Positions 27,065 through 36,367 of a DNA stretch of 64,000 nucleotides are shown here, piece by piece. The stretch's first letter is position 1, and every line of letters begins with the position of its first letter. A program made the translations under genes and the position numbers. The DNA is from an uncultured Anaerolineaceae bacterium (GTDB lineage: Bacteria > Chloroflexota > Anaerolineae > Anaerolineales > Anaerolineaceae), in NCBI GenBank assembly GCA_927443345.1, contig CAKMKJ010000006.1:62001-126000 (forward strand). The letters are read 5' to 3'. Below the pieces are notes generated by a model. That model was not told where the DNA came from and did no database searches. It worked only from the letters and a program-made list of their open reading frames with translations.

Positions 27065-27549
27065 TTTGTAAGGATGATAAGTTTATCACCAAGTGCTACC
27101 AAAGAGATGCCCTTAAGGAGTATTGTTATTTTTAAAAATAACAATTTCTCCAAGTTATTCAAGATTTTTTTGGTTTTATTAATTTGGTGTGGCAAGAAAA
27201 TCAATACCCAAGTGATTTTACAAGGAATTAATTTCAATTCCTTACTCATTGCCTTACAATCAACATCCGTTATAGAAACAAAAAAATCATGTTTTAAGCT
27301 TAAATTCAATATTTTATAGTATTTAGACAACAATTAATGTTACCTTTGTTCCTTTTTTTTGAAAAAATAAACCATATAATAATATTAGTGATATTGCCTA
27401 AATTTGGCAATTTAGAATTCACATTAGGCATTTCAAACAGTAAAAGACATTTATATCCATATCCGAAAGGAGGTGAAAGTAGACTAAGAGAGCTTTTTGT
27501 CTGCAATAGATTTATCTAAACCACCTTATTCATATTTTGGAGGAGAACA
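27065..27549. other. AT-rich divergent intergenic region with RNA-like leader
   Basis: 485 bp between the exporter (-) and the BMP operon (+). It contains a perfect 24-bp palindrome centred on 27133/27134 (27122-27145), rich in A and T. Near the BMP gene, GTAGAC (27479-27484) pairs with GTCTGC (27499-27504) around a weak inner stem, and AGGTG (27471-27475) could pair with CACCT (27522-27526). This may be a structured 5' leader. It does not match the purine riboswitch core that I would recognise. Confidence 0.4.
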
Positions 27550-28581
27550 ATGTCGAAGAAATTAATGTTCGTGGTTTCAATTCTTGTTGCGTTAACTTTT
27601 GTACTTTCTGCCTGCGCTGCCCCCGCCGCTGAACCCGCTGCTGCACCTGCGGCCGAAGAAGCTGGCAAATTAAAAGTCTTTGGTGCTTTTTCCACGCCTG
27701 TCGAAGAACCATGGGTTGGTGTCATCCATGCTGCACTGAATAAAGCAAATGATGAAGGAAGGATCGAATACACCTATCAGGAAGCTATAGGTTATTCTGG
27801 CGACATGGAACGCGTCTTACGCGAAGTTTGTGAACAAGACAAACCCGATCTCATCATGGGTGACGCTTTTGGCAACGAAGAAGCTGTTCGCCGTGTAGGT
27901 GCGGATTACCCAGAGATTGCCTTCGCGTTCGGATCCGGCTCCGGCCCATCGGAACCAAATGTGGCTGTTTTTGACAACTGGATCCACGAACCTGCTTACC
28001 TGATGGGTATGCTGGCCGGTGGATTAACCGAAACCGACAAACTTGGTGTTGTGGGTGGTATGCCCGTTCCTGAAGTCAATCGCTTGACCAATGCCTTCAT
28101 TGCCGGTGCCAGATCCATGAATCCTGAAGTACAGGTAATGGTCTCCTTCATCAACAGTTGGTTCGATCCTGCTGCTGCCAAAGAAGCTGCCTTAGCCATG
28201 ATTGATAATGGCGCTGATGTTCTCTATGCCGAACGTTTTGGTGTCATTGAAGCTGCTGCTGAAAACGGTCTTTACGCTTTTGGCAACATGAGTGATCAGA
28301 ATGAACTGGCCCCTGAATACGTTGTCTCCAGCGCAGTTTGGAACATGGACCCGACCGTTGACTACCTCATCAAACAGGTTACCGCCGGTGCTTTCACCGC
28401 TCAGGATCTGAAAGACTTCTCCATGATGGGTAAGGGCGGCGCATCATTGGCTCCTTTCCATGGCACAGAGAGCAAGATCCCTGCTGATTTGATTGCCACT
28501 GTGAAAGAACGTGAAGCAGAGATTTTAAGTGGTATGTTCCGCGTGGATGTGACTGAAGCTCAACCTGCTGGAATCAATTAA
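27550..28581 (+). CDS. BMP-family nucleoside-binding lipoprotein
   Basis: 343 residues. Signal peptide with lipobox LSAC (Cys21), an Ala/Pro linker, then a BMP (PnrA-like) fold: VFGAFSTPVEEPWVGVIHAA, YPEIAFAFGSG, LAGGLTETDKLGVVGG and NAFIAGARSMNP. PnrA/BmpA proteins bind purine nucleosides outside the membrane and deliver them to an ABC permease. AGGAG lies directly upstream of the ATG. It is the first gene of the operon. A strong hairpin after it probably protects its mRNA and reduces read-through, which would give the usual excess of binding protein. Confidence 0.92.
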   Translation: MSKKLMFVVSILVALTFVLSACAAPAAEPAAAPAAEEAGKLKVFGAFSTPVEEPWVGVIHAALNKANDEGRIEYTYQEAIGYSGDMERVLREVCEQDKPDLIMGDAFGNEEAVRRVGADYPEIAFAFGSGSGPSEPNVAVFDNWIHEPAYLMGMLAGGLTETDKLGVVGGMPVPEVNRLTNAFIAGARSMNPEVQVMVSFINSWFDPAAAKEAALAMIDNGADVLYAERFGVIEAAAENGLYAFGNMSDQNELAPEYVVSSAVWNMDPTVDYLIKQVTAGAFTAQDLKDFSMMGKGGASLAPFHGTESKIPADLIATVKEREAEILSGMFRVDVTEAQPAGIN

Positions 28582-28643
28582 CAAATCAGACTATCAATAG
28601 TAGAAACTGTATTAAGTTCAGAAATTTAATAAGTTGATAAAAT

Positions 28644-28690
28644 GGGAGGCGAAGTTCTTTCCGCAAGGAGAGGGCTTCGCTTTCCCGCCC
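28644..28690 (+). terminator. Intercistronic hairpin (partial terminator or mRNA stabiliser)
   Basis: GGGAGGCGAAG (28644-28654) pairs with CTTCGC-TTTCCC (28675-28686), with an inner TCC-GCAA-GGA stem-loop. No T tract follows, so complete termination is unlikely. It separates the binding-protein gene from the ATPase gene. Confidence 0.7.
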
Positions 28691-28735
28691 TAACCATAAA
28701 GTTGAAATTATTTAATTTTTCACCGAGGAGCGTTT

Positions 28736-30223
28736 ATGCACGCTGTTCAAATGAAAGGGATCGTCAAAAGATTCGCCGACCTGGTTGCCAATGATCATGT
28801 GGATTTTGATCTTGAAAAAGGCGAAATCCATGCTTTATTGGGAGAAAACGGCGCGGGAAAAACCACGCTCATGCGTATTTTATATGGTTTGTATCATGCA
28901 GATGAAGGTCAAATTCTAATTAATGGATCACCAGTAGCGATTCATGCTCCCAGAGATGCCATTAAATTGGGCATTGGCATGGTCACTCAGCACTTTACAC
29001 TTGTACCTACGTTGACAGTTGCTGAAAACATGGTTCTTGGAGAAACCGGAAGTTTCACCATAAACCTCAAAGAAATAGAGAAAAAAGTCGCCGAGGCTTC
29101 TAAACGCTTTGGCGTACCGGTTAATCCCCATGCTCTCATTAGACATCTTTCCGTTGGCGAACGCCAGCGTGTTGAAATTCTGAAAGCACTTTACCATGAT
29201 GCGCAAATTTTGATCCTGGATGAACCTACTGCAGTGCTGGTTCCGCAGGAAGTGGAAGTTCTTTTTAATGCACTTTTACGGTTACAAAAAGACGGCCTTT
29301 CTGTCGTTTTTATCAGCCATCACTTAAACGAGGTCATGCAAATATGCAACCGGGTGACCGTGCTAAGAGATGGCAAACTGACTGGTACAGTAAAGATCGC
29401 TGATACAAATCTAAAAGATCTGGCAAATATGATGGTTGGCCGTGAAAATTTTGGCGTCACACGCCAGGGCGAACGAGAACAAGGAAAGGTAGAACTGCGC
29501 ATCGAAAAGATCAACGCAGTTGATAAAAAAGGGCTCCAAGCGCTAAAGGATGTATCCCTTGAAGTTCGCCAGGGAGAGATATTAGGATTGGCAGGGGTTT
29601 CAGGGAATGGACAAACCGAGCTTTCTGCTGTTCTATGCGGTACTCAAAAAATTACAAGCGGCAAGGTGTTCGCCGGTGATGTTGATCTGTCTAGCGCTGA
29701 TACCAGTGATGTGTGTGCTGCCGGTGTTGGGCGGATTCCAGAGGATCGACATGCGAACCTGGTTGGAGAGTTATCTGTTGCAGAGAATCTGATTCTTGAT
29801 CAAATGGATAAATTTAAAAAGAACGGCATTATGGATCAACAGAAGATTCAAGATAATGCCGAAGAACTCATCAAAACCTACAACATCAAAGCGAATGCAA
29901 ATGACCGCCTTCGAACGCTTTCAGGTGGAAATATGCAAAAAGTAATGCTGGCGCGCACACTCAGTCAGAATCCTCGTATTGTGATAGCAAGTCAACCAAC
30001 TCGTGGATTGGATGTTGGAGCGACAGATTATGTTCGCAGCACATTGTTGGAACAAAGGGATCGAGGTGCCGCGGTCTTGCTGCTTTCAGAAGACCTGGAA
30101 GAGATTATGGCGCTCTCTGATCGTATTGCGGTCATTTACGGCGGGAAGATCATGGGGGTCCTCCCTGCCCAGGAAGCCACAGCAGAAAAATTAGGCTTGA
30201 TGATGGCCGGATCAGCCGCCTAG
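28736..30223 (+). CDS. Nucleoside ABC importer, double ATPase (NupO/YufO-like)
   Basis: 495 residues with two ABC domains in tandem. First domain: Walker A GENGAGKTT, signature LSVGERQRVEILKAL, Walker B ILILDEPTAVL. Second domain: altered Walker A GVSGNGQTE, signature LSGGNMQKVMLART, and IVIASQPTRGLDVGA in place of Walker B. This RbsA-like asymmetry is normal in the family. It energises uptake with the two permeases downstream. GAGGAG is 5 nt before the ATG. Confidence 0.95.
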   Translation: MHAVQMKGIVKRFADLVANDHVDFDLEKGEIHALLGENGAGKTTLMRILYGLYHADEGQILINGSPVAIHAPRDAIKLGIGMVTQHFTLVPTLTVAENMVLGETGSFTINLKEIEKKVAEASKRFGVPVNPHALIRHLSVGERQRVEILKALYHDAQILILDEPTAVLVPQEVEVLFNALLRLQKDGLSVVFISHHLNEVMQICNRVTVLRDGKLTGTVKIADTNLKDLANMMVGRENFGVTRQGEREQGKVELRIEKINAVDKKGLQALKDVSLEVRQGEILGLAGVSGNGQTELSAVLCGTQKITSGKVFAGDVDLSSADTSDVCAAGVGRIPEDRHANLVGELSVAENLILDQMDKFKKNGIMDQQKIQDNAEELIKTYNIKANANDRLRTLSGGNMQKVMLARTLSQNPRIVIASQPTRGLDVGATDYVRSTLLEQRDRGAAVLLLSEDLEEIMALSDRIAVIYGGKIMGVLPAQEATAEKLGLMMAGSAA

Positions 30224-30242
30224 GATAGGAGAAGAAGACACT

Positions 30243-31298
30243 ATGACAAAATACAGAATTGAACGTGCTCCTGCTCCAGGCTGGATGCGTATCCTCATCC
30301 CCTTATTGGCCATTCCAGTCACTTTCTTACTCACTTCGGTCATTATCCTCCTGGATGGGGCGAACCCGTTTACTACTTATTATCACTTTTTGGTCTCGCC
30401 TCTCGCCGGCAGAGTAAGTGCTATCGAGGTGTTTGTAAAATCCACACCACTTCTGCTTACCGGTGCTGCGGTAGCTTTTGCTTTCAAGGGTGGGTATTGG
30501 AATATTGGTGCAGAAGGCCAGCTTTATGCCGGAGCCATCGCAGCAACATTCGTAGGAACAGTTCTGTTGGATGTTCCTCCAATCATCGGCATTCCTGCCA
30601 TGGTCATCGGCGGTTTCGCTGGCGGCTTACTTTGGGCGCTTCCATCAGCCATTCTAAAGGTCAAGCTGGGCGTTGATGAAGTGGTTACCACCTTGTTGAT
30701 GAATTCCATCGTGTTGAATGTGACCAGTTTTCTACTGAATGGCCCATGGCGTAATCCTGTTTCCATGTGGCCGCAATCTCCTGAGATTTCTGCAGGAACG
30801 GTTTTTCCACAACTAATACCACGTTCAAGGCTTCACTTCGGCATCATCATTGCCGTGATCGTAATCCTCATTATCTGGTTTGTGATCAGTCGAACTTCTT
30901 TCGGATTAAAAATGCGCGCCATCGGGCTTAGCAAGGAAGGTGCACGATTTGCCGGCATCAAGGTCAACAAAACCATGTTGATTGTTGCACTTGTTAGCGG
31001 TGGTATTGCCGGTCTGGCTGGCGCGGGAGAGGTGGCCGGTATTCACTTCCATTTGATCGATGCAATTTCGGATGGACTTGGATACAGCGGTATCACCATC
31101 GCCACACTTGGCGGACTTCATCCGTTAGGGGTTGGCATTTCCGCTCTGTTTATCGGCTTAATTGATACCGGAGCTCAGACCGTTTCTAGAGTCTTGGGAG
31201 TACCAGTGTATCTGGGTGACGTGGTGCAATCGACTTTGCTTTTAGTCACCCTGTCCCTCTTCGTCCTGCAAAACTTCCGCATCCGGAGGGTAAATTAA
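30243..31298 (+). CDS. Nucleoside ABC importer permease, first subunit (YufP-like)
   Basis: 351 residues, about eight to ten membrane helices. The core FKGGYWNIGAEGQLYAGAIA matches the BPD_transp_2 permeases of nucleoside/BMP systems. It pairs with the next gene to form the channel. Its stop codon shares one base with the next start (TAATG), so the two permeases are translationally coupled. Confidence 0.93.
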   Translation: MTKYRIERAPAPGWMRILIPLLAIPVTFLLTSVIILLDGANPFTTYYHFLVSPLAGRVSAIEVFVKSTPLLLTGAAVAFAFKGGYWNIGAEGQLYAGAIAATFVGTVLLDVPPIIGIPAMVIGGFAGGLLWALPSAILKVKLGVDEVVTTLLMNSIVLNVTSFLLNGPWRNPVSMWPQSPEISAGTVFPQLIPRSRLHFGIIIAVIVILIIWFVISRTSFGLKMRAIGLSKEGARFAGIKVNKTMLIVALVSGGIAGLAGAGEVAGIHFHLIDAISDGLGYSGITIATLGGLHPLGVGISALFIGLIDTGAQTVSRVLGVPVYLGDVVQSTLLLVTLSLFVLQNFRIRRVN

Positions 31299-32215
31299 TG
31301 GAATTCACACTCTTTCTCGTTGGATTGATTGCCGCTACACTGCGGGTGGCCACCCCCCTTATCTACGGAACCCTGGGTGAACTTTTTTCTGAACGCTCAG
31401 GAGTGCTCAACCTGGGAATCGAAGGTACCATGTTCCTGGGAGCATTCGTTGGATTTGCCGCTGCCTCATTGAGCGGTTCGCTTTGGATAGGACTGTTGGC
31501 TGCGATCATTGCTGGTTTACTAGCCGGGTTGTTGATGGCTTTGTTGTCGGTGCGTTTGGGAGTCAACCAACACGTTGCTGGTTTAGGAATCACGTTGTTG
31601 ACCACAGGTTTATCTCTATACGCTTTTCGCGTAATCTTTGGTGAAAGCAAAGTTCCACCCTCCATTGAATCCTTTCCGATGCTGTCTATCCTGCCAGAAA
31701 CTCATATATTAGCTCCGATCACCAACCAATATTTATTGACCTTTATCGGCCTTGCCCTGATCCCTGTGGTTTGGTGGATCATCAACAAAACCCGCTTTGG
31801 TTTGCAGATTCGAGCCGTGGGCGAGAATCCCGAAGCTGCTGATGCAGCCGGTTTGAACGTCTATGCCATACGTACCGCGGCTCTGGCCATTGGCGGTTCG
31901 TTGATGGCGGTAGGTGGAGCATTTTTGACCATGGCGCAACTTGGATCTTTCACCTTTGGCATCATTGCAGGTCGTGGCTGGGTGTGTATCGCCCTGATCA
32001 TCTTTGCCAATTGGAAAGCGGTCAATGTCTTGTGGGGAGCCTTAATCTTCGGTGGCGTGCAGGCTCTGCAGTTGCGCTTGCAAACCCTGGGGTTCAAACT
32101 TCCGTATGAATTGTTCCTCTCCTTGCCTTACGTGGTCACCATTATAGCGCTGACCATTGCAGGACGAAATTCTTCAGCCCCATCAGCTCTACTTAAACCC
32201 TATCGCCGTGAATAA
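31298..32215 (+). CDS. Nucleoside ABC importer permease, second subunit (YufQ-like)
   Basis: 305 residues, about eight helices. LFSERSGVLNLGIEGTMFLGA and RFGLQIRAVGENPEAADAAGL are hallmarks of the second BMP-system permease. It completes a full importer of lipoprotein, double ATPase and two permeases. The next gene starts 13 nt after its stop, tying transport to the oxidising enzyme. Confidence 0.94.
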   Translation: MEFTLFLVGLIAATLRVATPLIYGTLGELFSERSGVLNLGIEGTMFLGAFVGFAAASLSGSLWIGLLAAIIAGLLAGLLMALLSVRLGVNQHVAGLGITLLTTGLSLYAFRVIFGESKVPPSIESFPMLSILPETHILAPITNQYLLTFIGLALIPVVWWIINKTRFGLQIRAVGENPEAADAAGLNVYAIRTAALAIGGSLMAVGGAFLTMAQLGSFTFGIIAGRGWVCIALIIFANWKAVNVLWGALIFGGVQALQLRLQTLGFKLPYELFLSLPYVVTIIALTIAGRNSSAPSALLKPYRRE

Positions 32216-32227
32216 ACGGCAGGAGAT

Positions 32228-34558
32228 ATGATGATGAAATACAAGTATGTAGGTCAACCTTACAACCGACCAGATGCAATCAGCAAGGTTACAGGCAAGG
32301 CAGTTTATCTGGATGATGTCCGTCTGCCGGATATGCTGCACACCGCTGTGCTACGTCCGCAATTCGCTCACGCTCTGATTCTCAGTGTGGAGACGAGCGA
32401 AGCAGAAAAATGTCCGGGTGTGGTCAAAGTGGTTACAGGCAAAGACTGCAAATTCCGTTATGGCGATAACATCAAAGATTTACAACCCATGGCTGTCACC
32501 AAAGTACGTTACATCGGAGACCCGGTGGCCGCAGTCATTGCAGACACCGCCGCACATGCCCGCGCTGCCCTGGATAAGATCAAGGTGGAATACAAACCAC
32601 TGCCCGTCTATACTGACGCACGCGATGCGATGGCCAAAGATGCTGCCCTGATCCATGAAGACATGGATGATTACTGGCGTCTGCCCACCCTCAAACAGGC
32701 TTCCGGCACCAATATCGCCAACACTTATCACCTTGTCAAAGGCCGCGGCGAAGAAGGCTTCGACGAAGCAGACGTGATCATCGAGGAAGAATTCAACTAT
32801 CCGCTTGGATCATGCGCTGCCATCGAACCCCACGGCACCATTGTTTGGTTCAAAGAAGACCGCACCATAGAAGTGTGGTCCACCACCATTTGTCCATTCA
32901 TCATCCGCGAAGACCTGGCTCATTCATATGATATGCCCGTCAGCGATGTGCGTGTTCATACCCCAGACCTGGGCGGTTGCTTTGGCTACAAGTCTGATGT
33001 CACCACCGAACAAACCATTGCCTGGATTGCCAGCTTCGTACCGGGACGCCCCGTCAAATGGGTGGGCACCCGCGAAGAAGACTTTACCAGCACCCTGCTT
33101 GCTCACGGCATCCGCACCAAGATGAAGATGGGCGCAAAGAAAGACGGCACATTAGTCGCCATCAAAAGCATCATCTATCACACTGGCGGCGCGTATGCTG
33201 ACACAGCCGTCAACGTGACCATCGCATCCACACACAACTCAACCGGTCCATATGAATACAAACACTGCGACCTGACCGGTTACACCGTTTATACCAACAC
33301 CCCGGCAGTCGGCGCCTATCGCGGTTATGGCCACCAGGAAAGCCAGATCGCCACCGAACGCATGATGGACCTCATGGCCCGCAAATTGGGCATGAATCCG
33401 CTTGAATTCCGAAAGAAAAACTTCCTGTCTGAAGGCAAGGTCAATGCCGTCGGTGAAACCATGTGGAAACACAACGGCAATCTGCTCGAATGCGCCAACC
33501 GTGTCGACAAAATGGTCTTCGGCAAACCCAAACCAGCAGAAGATGATCAATTCGTGTACGGCCGCGCCATGGTAACTGTCATGAAATCCCCCAAGGGTGC
33601 TCCATTCTCCACCAAGGGCTGCTACATGAAGATGAACAATGACGGTTCCGTCAACATCAACATGGGCGGAGCGGAAGTCGGACAGGGTCTGCGCACTGTG
33701 ATCAAACAAGTGGCCGCTGAAGCCCTCAAGATTCCACCCGAACAAATCAGAATATACACTGAAATCGACACCCAATATTCGCCCTATGAGTGGCAGACCA
33801 TCGGTTCGATGTTCACCACCCAGGGTGGACGCGCCATCATCCGTGCCGCAGATAAACTGATTGCAAGCTTGAAGAGTACCGCCGCCCAGGTTTTGAAAAC
33901 AGATGTGGATTACCTGGAATATGACGGTGAATTCGTCTTCCTTCAAAACGATCCAACCATCCGTGTAGCTGTGGCAGACCTCGCCCGCGGTTACATTACC
34001 AGCGATGGTATCACCATCGGTGAACTCGCCCAATCGGTTTCAGATGCCCGCCTGCCCCGCTATTCCAACCCTGATAAGAATGGACAGGGTTCCATTGGCG
34101 TCTCGTACACCATGGGCTCCCAAGCTGTGGATCTCAAAATCGAGAAGAAAACCGGCAAAGTGATTATCAATCACTTCTACTCAGTATTTGATGTCGGCCA
34201 GGTGATCAATCCCCTGCAAATCCGCGGATCGGTGCTTGGCGGTGTGTTGATGTCCATCGGTGCTGCTTTAACTGAGGAAGTCGTTTTTGACAAGGAAGGC
34301 CGCATCACCAATCCACACCTGTTCAAATATCATATACCGACCTACAAAGAAGCCCCTGAACAGACTATCGAATTTGTTGAAACCCCCGATCCCATCGGTC
34401 CGTTTGGCGCGCGCGGTATTGGCGAACATTCAGTCATTGGGGCTGCACCTGCCATCCTCAATGCCATTTATGACGCCATCGGCGTGGACCTGTTTGAGAT
34501 TCCTGTAACACCAGACAAGGTGAAAGCTGCCCTTGAAGCACGAAAGGAGTTGAAATAA
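32228..34558 (+). CDS. Xanthine dehydrogenase family, molybdenum-binding subunit
   Basis: 776 residues, full length for the large subunit. N-terminal a/b hammerhead (ISKVTGKAVYLDDVRLPDML), then the molybdopterin domain with GGCFGYK, the GAYRGYGHQESQ segment, GGAEVGQGL and the C-terminal GARGIGEHSVIG, whose Glu is the expected catalytic base next to Mo. It should hydroxylate a purine or another N-heterocycle with water-derived oxygen. Three adjacent ATG codons follow CAGGAG. Its stop overlaps the next start (TAATG). No FAD subunit gene lies in this operon, so the electron acceptor is open. Substrate inferred from context only. Confidence 0.92.
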   Translation: MMMKYKYVGQPYNRPDAISKVTGKAVYLDDVRLPDMLHTAVLRPQFAHALILSVETSEAEKCPGVVKVVTGKDCKFRYGDNIKDLQPMAVTKVRYIGDPVAAVIADTAAHARAALDKIKVEYKPLPVYTDARDAMAKDAALIHEDMDDYWRLPTLKQASGTNIANTYHLVKGRGEEGFDEADVIIEEEFNYPLGSCAAIEPHGTIVWFKEDRTIEVWSTTICPFIIREDLAHSYDMPVSDVRVHTPDLGGCFGYKSDVTTEQTIAWIASFVPGRPVKWVGTREEDFTSTLLAHGIRTKMKMGAKKDGTLVAIKSIIYHTGGAYADTAVNVTIASTHNSTGPYEYKHCDLTGYTVYTNTPAVGAYRGYGHQESQIATERMMDLMARKLGMNPLEFRKKNFLSEGKVNAVGETMWKHNGNLLECANRVDKMVFGKPKPAEDDQFVYGRAMVTVMKSPKGAPFSTKGCYMKMNNDGSVNINMGGAEVGQGLRTVIKQVAAEALKIPPEQIRIYTEIDTQYSPYEWQTIGSMFTTQGGRAIIRAADKLIASLKSTAAQVLKTDVDYLEYDGEFVFLQNDPTIRVAVADLARGYITSDGITIGELAQSVSDARLPRYSNPDKNGQGSIGVSYTMGSQAVDLKIEKKTGKVIINHFYSVFDVGQVINPLQIRGSVLGGVLMSIGAALTEEVVFDKEGRITNPHLFKYHIPTYKEAPEQTIEFVETPDPIGPFGARGIGEHSVIGAAPAILNAIYDAIGVDLFEIPVTPDKVKAALEARKELK

Positions 34559-35037
34559 TGGCTGAAAGAATGACCTTTACGATCAACGGCAAAGAACAGA
34601 CTGTTGATTATGAACCTGAAATGATGTTGCTGGATTTGCTCCGCGAAGTGCTCAATTTGACGGGCACCAAACACGGCTGTGACAACTCCACCTGCGGCAC
34701 CTGCACCGTGGTCATGGATGGCAAAGCCATCAAAAGCTGCAACACGCCTGCTGCCAAGGCAGCCGGCACTTCAATTTTAACTGTTGAAGGTCTTGCCAAG
34801 GGGATGGAACTCCACCCCATCCAAAAAGCCATTTCAGAATCTGGCGCTGTGCAATGCGGTTTCTGCACCCCCGGCATCGTGATGGAACTTTATGGGCTAT
34901 TGGAAGCCAACCCGGATGCCAACGAAGTTGAAATGACCAATGCCTTGAATAAGCATCTTTGCCGCTGTACCGGCTATGAACCCATCCGTGACGGCGCTTT
35001 GATTGCTCAAAAAATGATCAAAGAAACACGCAAGTAA
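34558..35037 (+). CDS. Xanthine dehydrogenase family, 2x[2Fe-2S] subunit
   Basis: 159 residues. The N-terminal plant-type cluster is seen as HGCDNSTCGTC with a distal KSC. The second, all-helical cluster domain has QCGFCTPG and HLCRCTGYEP. It passes electrons from the Mo centre to an acceptor. It is coupled to the Mo subunit by a one-base overlap. The expected third partner, an FAD domain protein (CoxM/XdhB type), is absent here; it may lie elsewhere or be replaced by a ferredoxin. Confidence 0.95.
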   Translation: MAERMTFTINGKEQTVDYEPEMMLLDLLREVLNLTGTKHGCDNSTCGTCTVVMDGKAIKSCNTPAAKAAGTSILTVEGLAKGMELHPIQKAISESGAVQCGFCTPGIVMELYGLLEANPDANEVEMTNALNKHLCRCTGYEPIRDGALIAQKMIKETRK

Positions 35038-35060
35038 AATTTATCTTTTTGGAGACTAAA

Positions 35061-36269
35061 ATGGCTTACGATATTTTGATCAAGAATGCAAAAACCCGCG
35101 AAACCGGCAGTAATTTAATGCAGATTGCCATTGAAAAAGGCAAAATTGTAAAAATTGCGGAAGAAATCTCCGGAGACGCCAAACAGACTATTGACGCAAA
35201 CAGCAATCTCGTAACCGGTTCATTTATTAACGGACATTTACACCTCGATAAAGTCTACACCCTGGCCATGATGGATGATGAAGCCATCAACGCTTATACC
35301 GACGGCGGTATGGGCGGCGCAATGACGGCTATTGAACTTGCATCCAACGTCAAGAAAAAATATGACGAAAAATGGATTATCCAAAACGTACGCAAAGCGC
35401 TTGACCTGGCCGTACGCTATGGCAACACCCACATCCGCGCATTTGCAGATACTGACACCACCGGCAAGCTGGAAGGTGTCAAAGCATTGTTGAAAGCCCG
35501 TGAAGAGTATAAAGGCCGGGTTGAAGTGCAAGTGGTTGCCTTCCCGCAAGATGGTGTGGTTCGCGACCCCGGCGCTGAAGGTTACGTTGAAGAAGCCCTC
35601 AAACTGGGAGCTGATGTCGTTGGCGGCATCCCCTGGATTGAGTACACCGATGCCGATTCACAAGAACACATTGCCTTGATGTTCAAACTGGCGAAAAAAT
35701 ATAATAAAGACGTCTCGATGCTGATTGATGATGCTGGTGATCCTACCCTGCGTACGCTTGAGATGCTGGCTGTCACCACGCTGCGCGAAGGCTGGCAGGG
35801 ACGAGTGACCGTGCAGCACGCACGCGCTATGGCTTTGTACCCGGAACCCTACTATCGCAAGATAGAAGCCCTTTTGAAGAAGGGTCAAATTGGCCTCGTT
35901 TCTGATCCGCAGACCGGACCGCTGTATGCCCGCGTGAAGTCACTTTATGCCGCAGGGGTCAGTGTTGCCCTCGGCCAGGATGATATCGCAGATGCTTACT
36001 ATCCGTTTGGGCGTAACAACATGCAGGAAGTCGCCTTTTTGGCCGCCCATTTAATGAATATGGTCAGCCGCCCCGAGATGGAAATTCTCTTCGACCTGAT
36101 CACCACCAATGCTGCCAAAGCCCTTGGTATCAAGAATTACGGCGTCAAAGAAGGCTGCAACGCCGATCTCGTCATTCTGGATGCAGGCAATGTCTGGGAA
36201 GCCCTCTGGTCACACGACTATCCGCTGTACGTGATCAAGGACGGCGTGGATATCACCGTTCGCAAGTAA
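35061..36269 (+). CDS. Amidohydrolase, cytosine-deaminase-like
   Basis: Start at ATG 35061 (MAYDILIKNAKTRE), with GGAG upstream; TTG 35049 is part of that ribosome site. 402 residues, amidohydrolase TIM barrel: NGHLHLDKVYTL (HxH metal pair), HIRAFADTDTTG, VTVQHARAMALY (third His) and VALGQDDIADAYYPFGRNNM (metal Asp). The last motif and length match CodA-type cytosine/isoguanine deaminases. In this operon a purine, oxidised purine or pyrimidine base is the likely substrate. It may act before or after the hydroxylase. Confidence 0.88.
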   Translation: MAYDILIKNAKTRETGSNLMQIAIEKGKIVKIAEEISGDAKQTIDANSNLVTGSFINGHLHLDKVYTLAMMDDEAINAYTDGGMGGAMTAIELASNVKKKYDEKWIIQNVRKALDLAVRYGNTHIRAFADTDTTGKLEGVKALLKAREEYKGRVEVQVVAFPQDGVVRDPGAEGYVEEALKLGADVVGGIPWIEYTDADSQEHIALMFKLAKKYNKDVSMLIDDAGDPTLRTLEMLAVTTLREGWQGRVTVQHARAMALYPEPYYRKIEALLKKGQIGLVSDPQTGPLYARVKSLYAAGVSVALGQDDIADAYYPFGRNNMQEVAFLAAHLMNMVSRPEMEILFDLITTNAAKALGIKNYGVKEGCNADLVILDAGNVWEALWSHDYPLYVIKDGVDITVRK

Positions 36270-36283
36270 GTATTAGTTTTTGT

Positions 36284-36304
36284 AGGGGCTTATTGCATAA
36301 GCCC
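36284..36304. repeat. Short hairpin, REP-like
   Basis: GTAGGGGCTTA (from 36282) with TAAGCCC (36298-36304) around a TTGCA loop. The GTAGGGG start is shared with the hairpin at 36368-36395 on the other side of the terminator. Confidence 0.5.
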
Positions 36305-36315
36305 TAAGATAGTTC

Positions 36316-36349
36316 AAACCCCCGCGGAGTCGACTCCGCGGGGGTTTTT
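36316..36349 (+). terminator. Strong terminator of the nucleoside/purine operon
   Basis: A perfect 32-bp palindrome (36316-36347) centred on GTCGAC, with ACCCCCGCGGAGT as one arm, followed by more T. Very GC-rich stem. Confidence 0.93.
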
Positions 36350-36367
36350 CATTATCATTGTTTTTAG

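Noticed and set aside
27061-27333. 90-codon frame on the minus strand upstream of the exporter
   Set aside because: Low-complexity Leu/Ile/Lys composition, spans a perfect AT palindrome, no ribosome site.
27440-27549. Known purine riboswitch
   Set aside because: I do not see the conserved core and loop sequences; only generic pairing is present, so it is listed as a possible leader only.
33239-34033. 264-codon frame opposite the Mo subunit
   Set aside because: It is the antisense shadow of a strongly supported gene with codon bias that suppresses stops.
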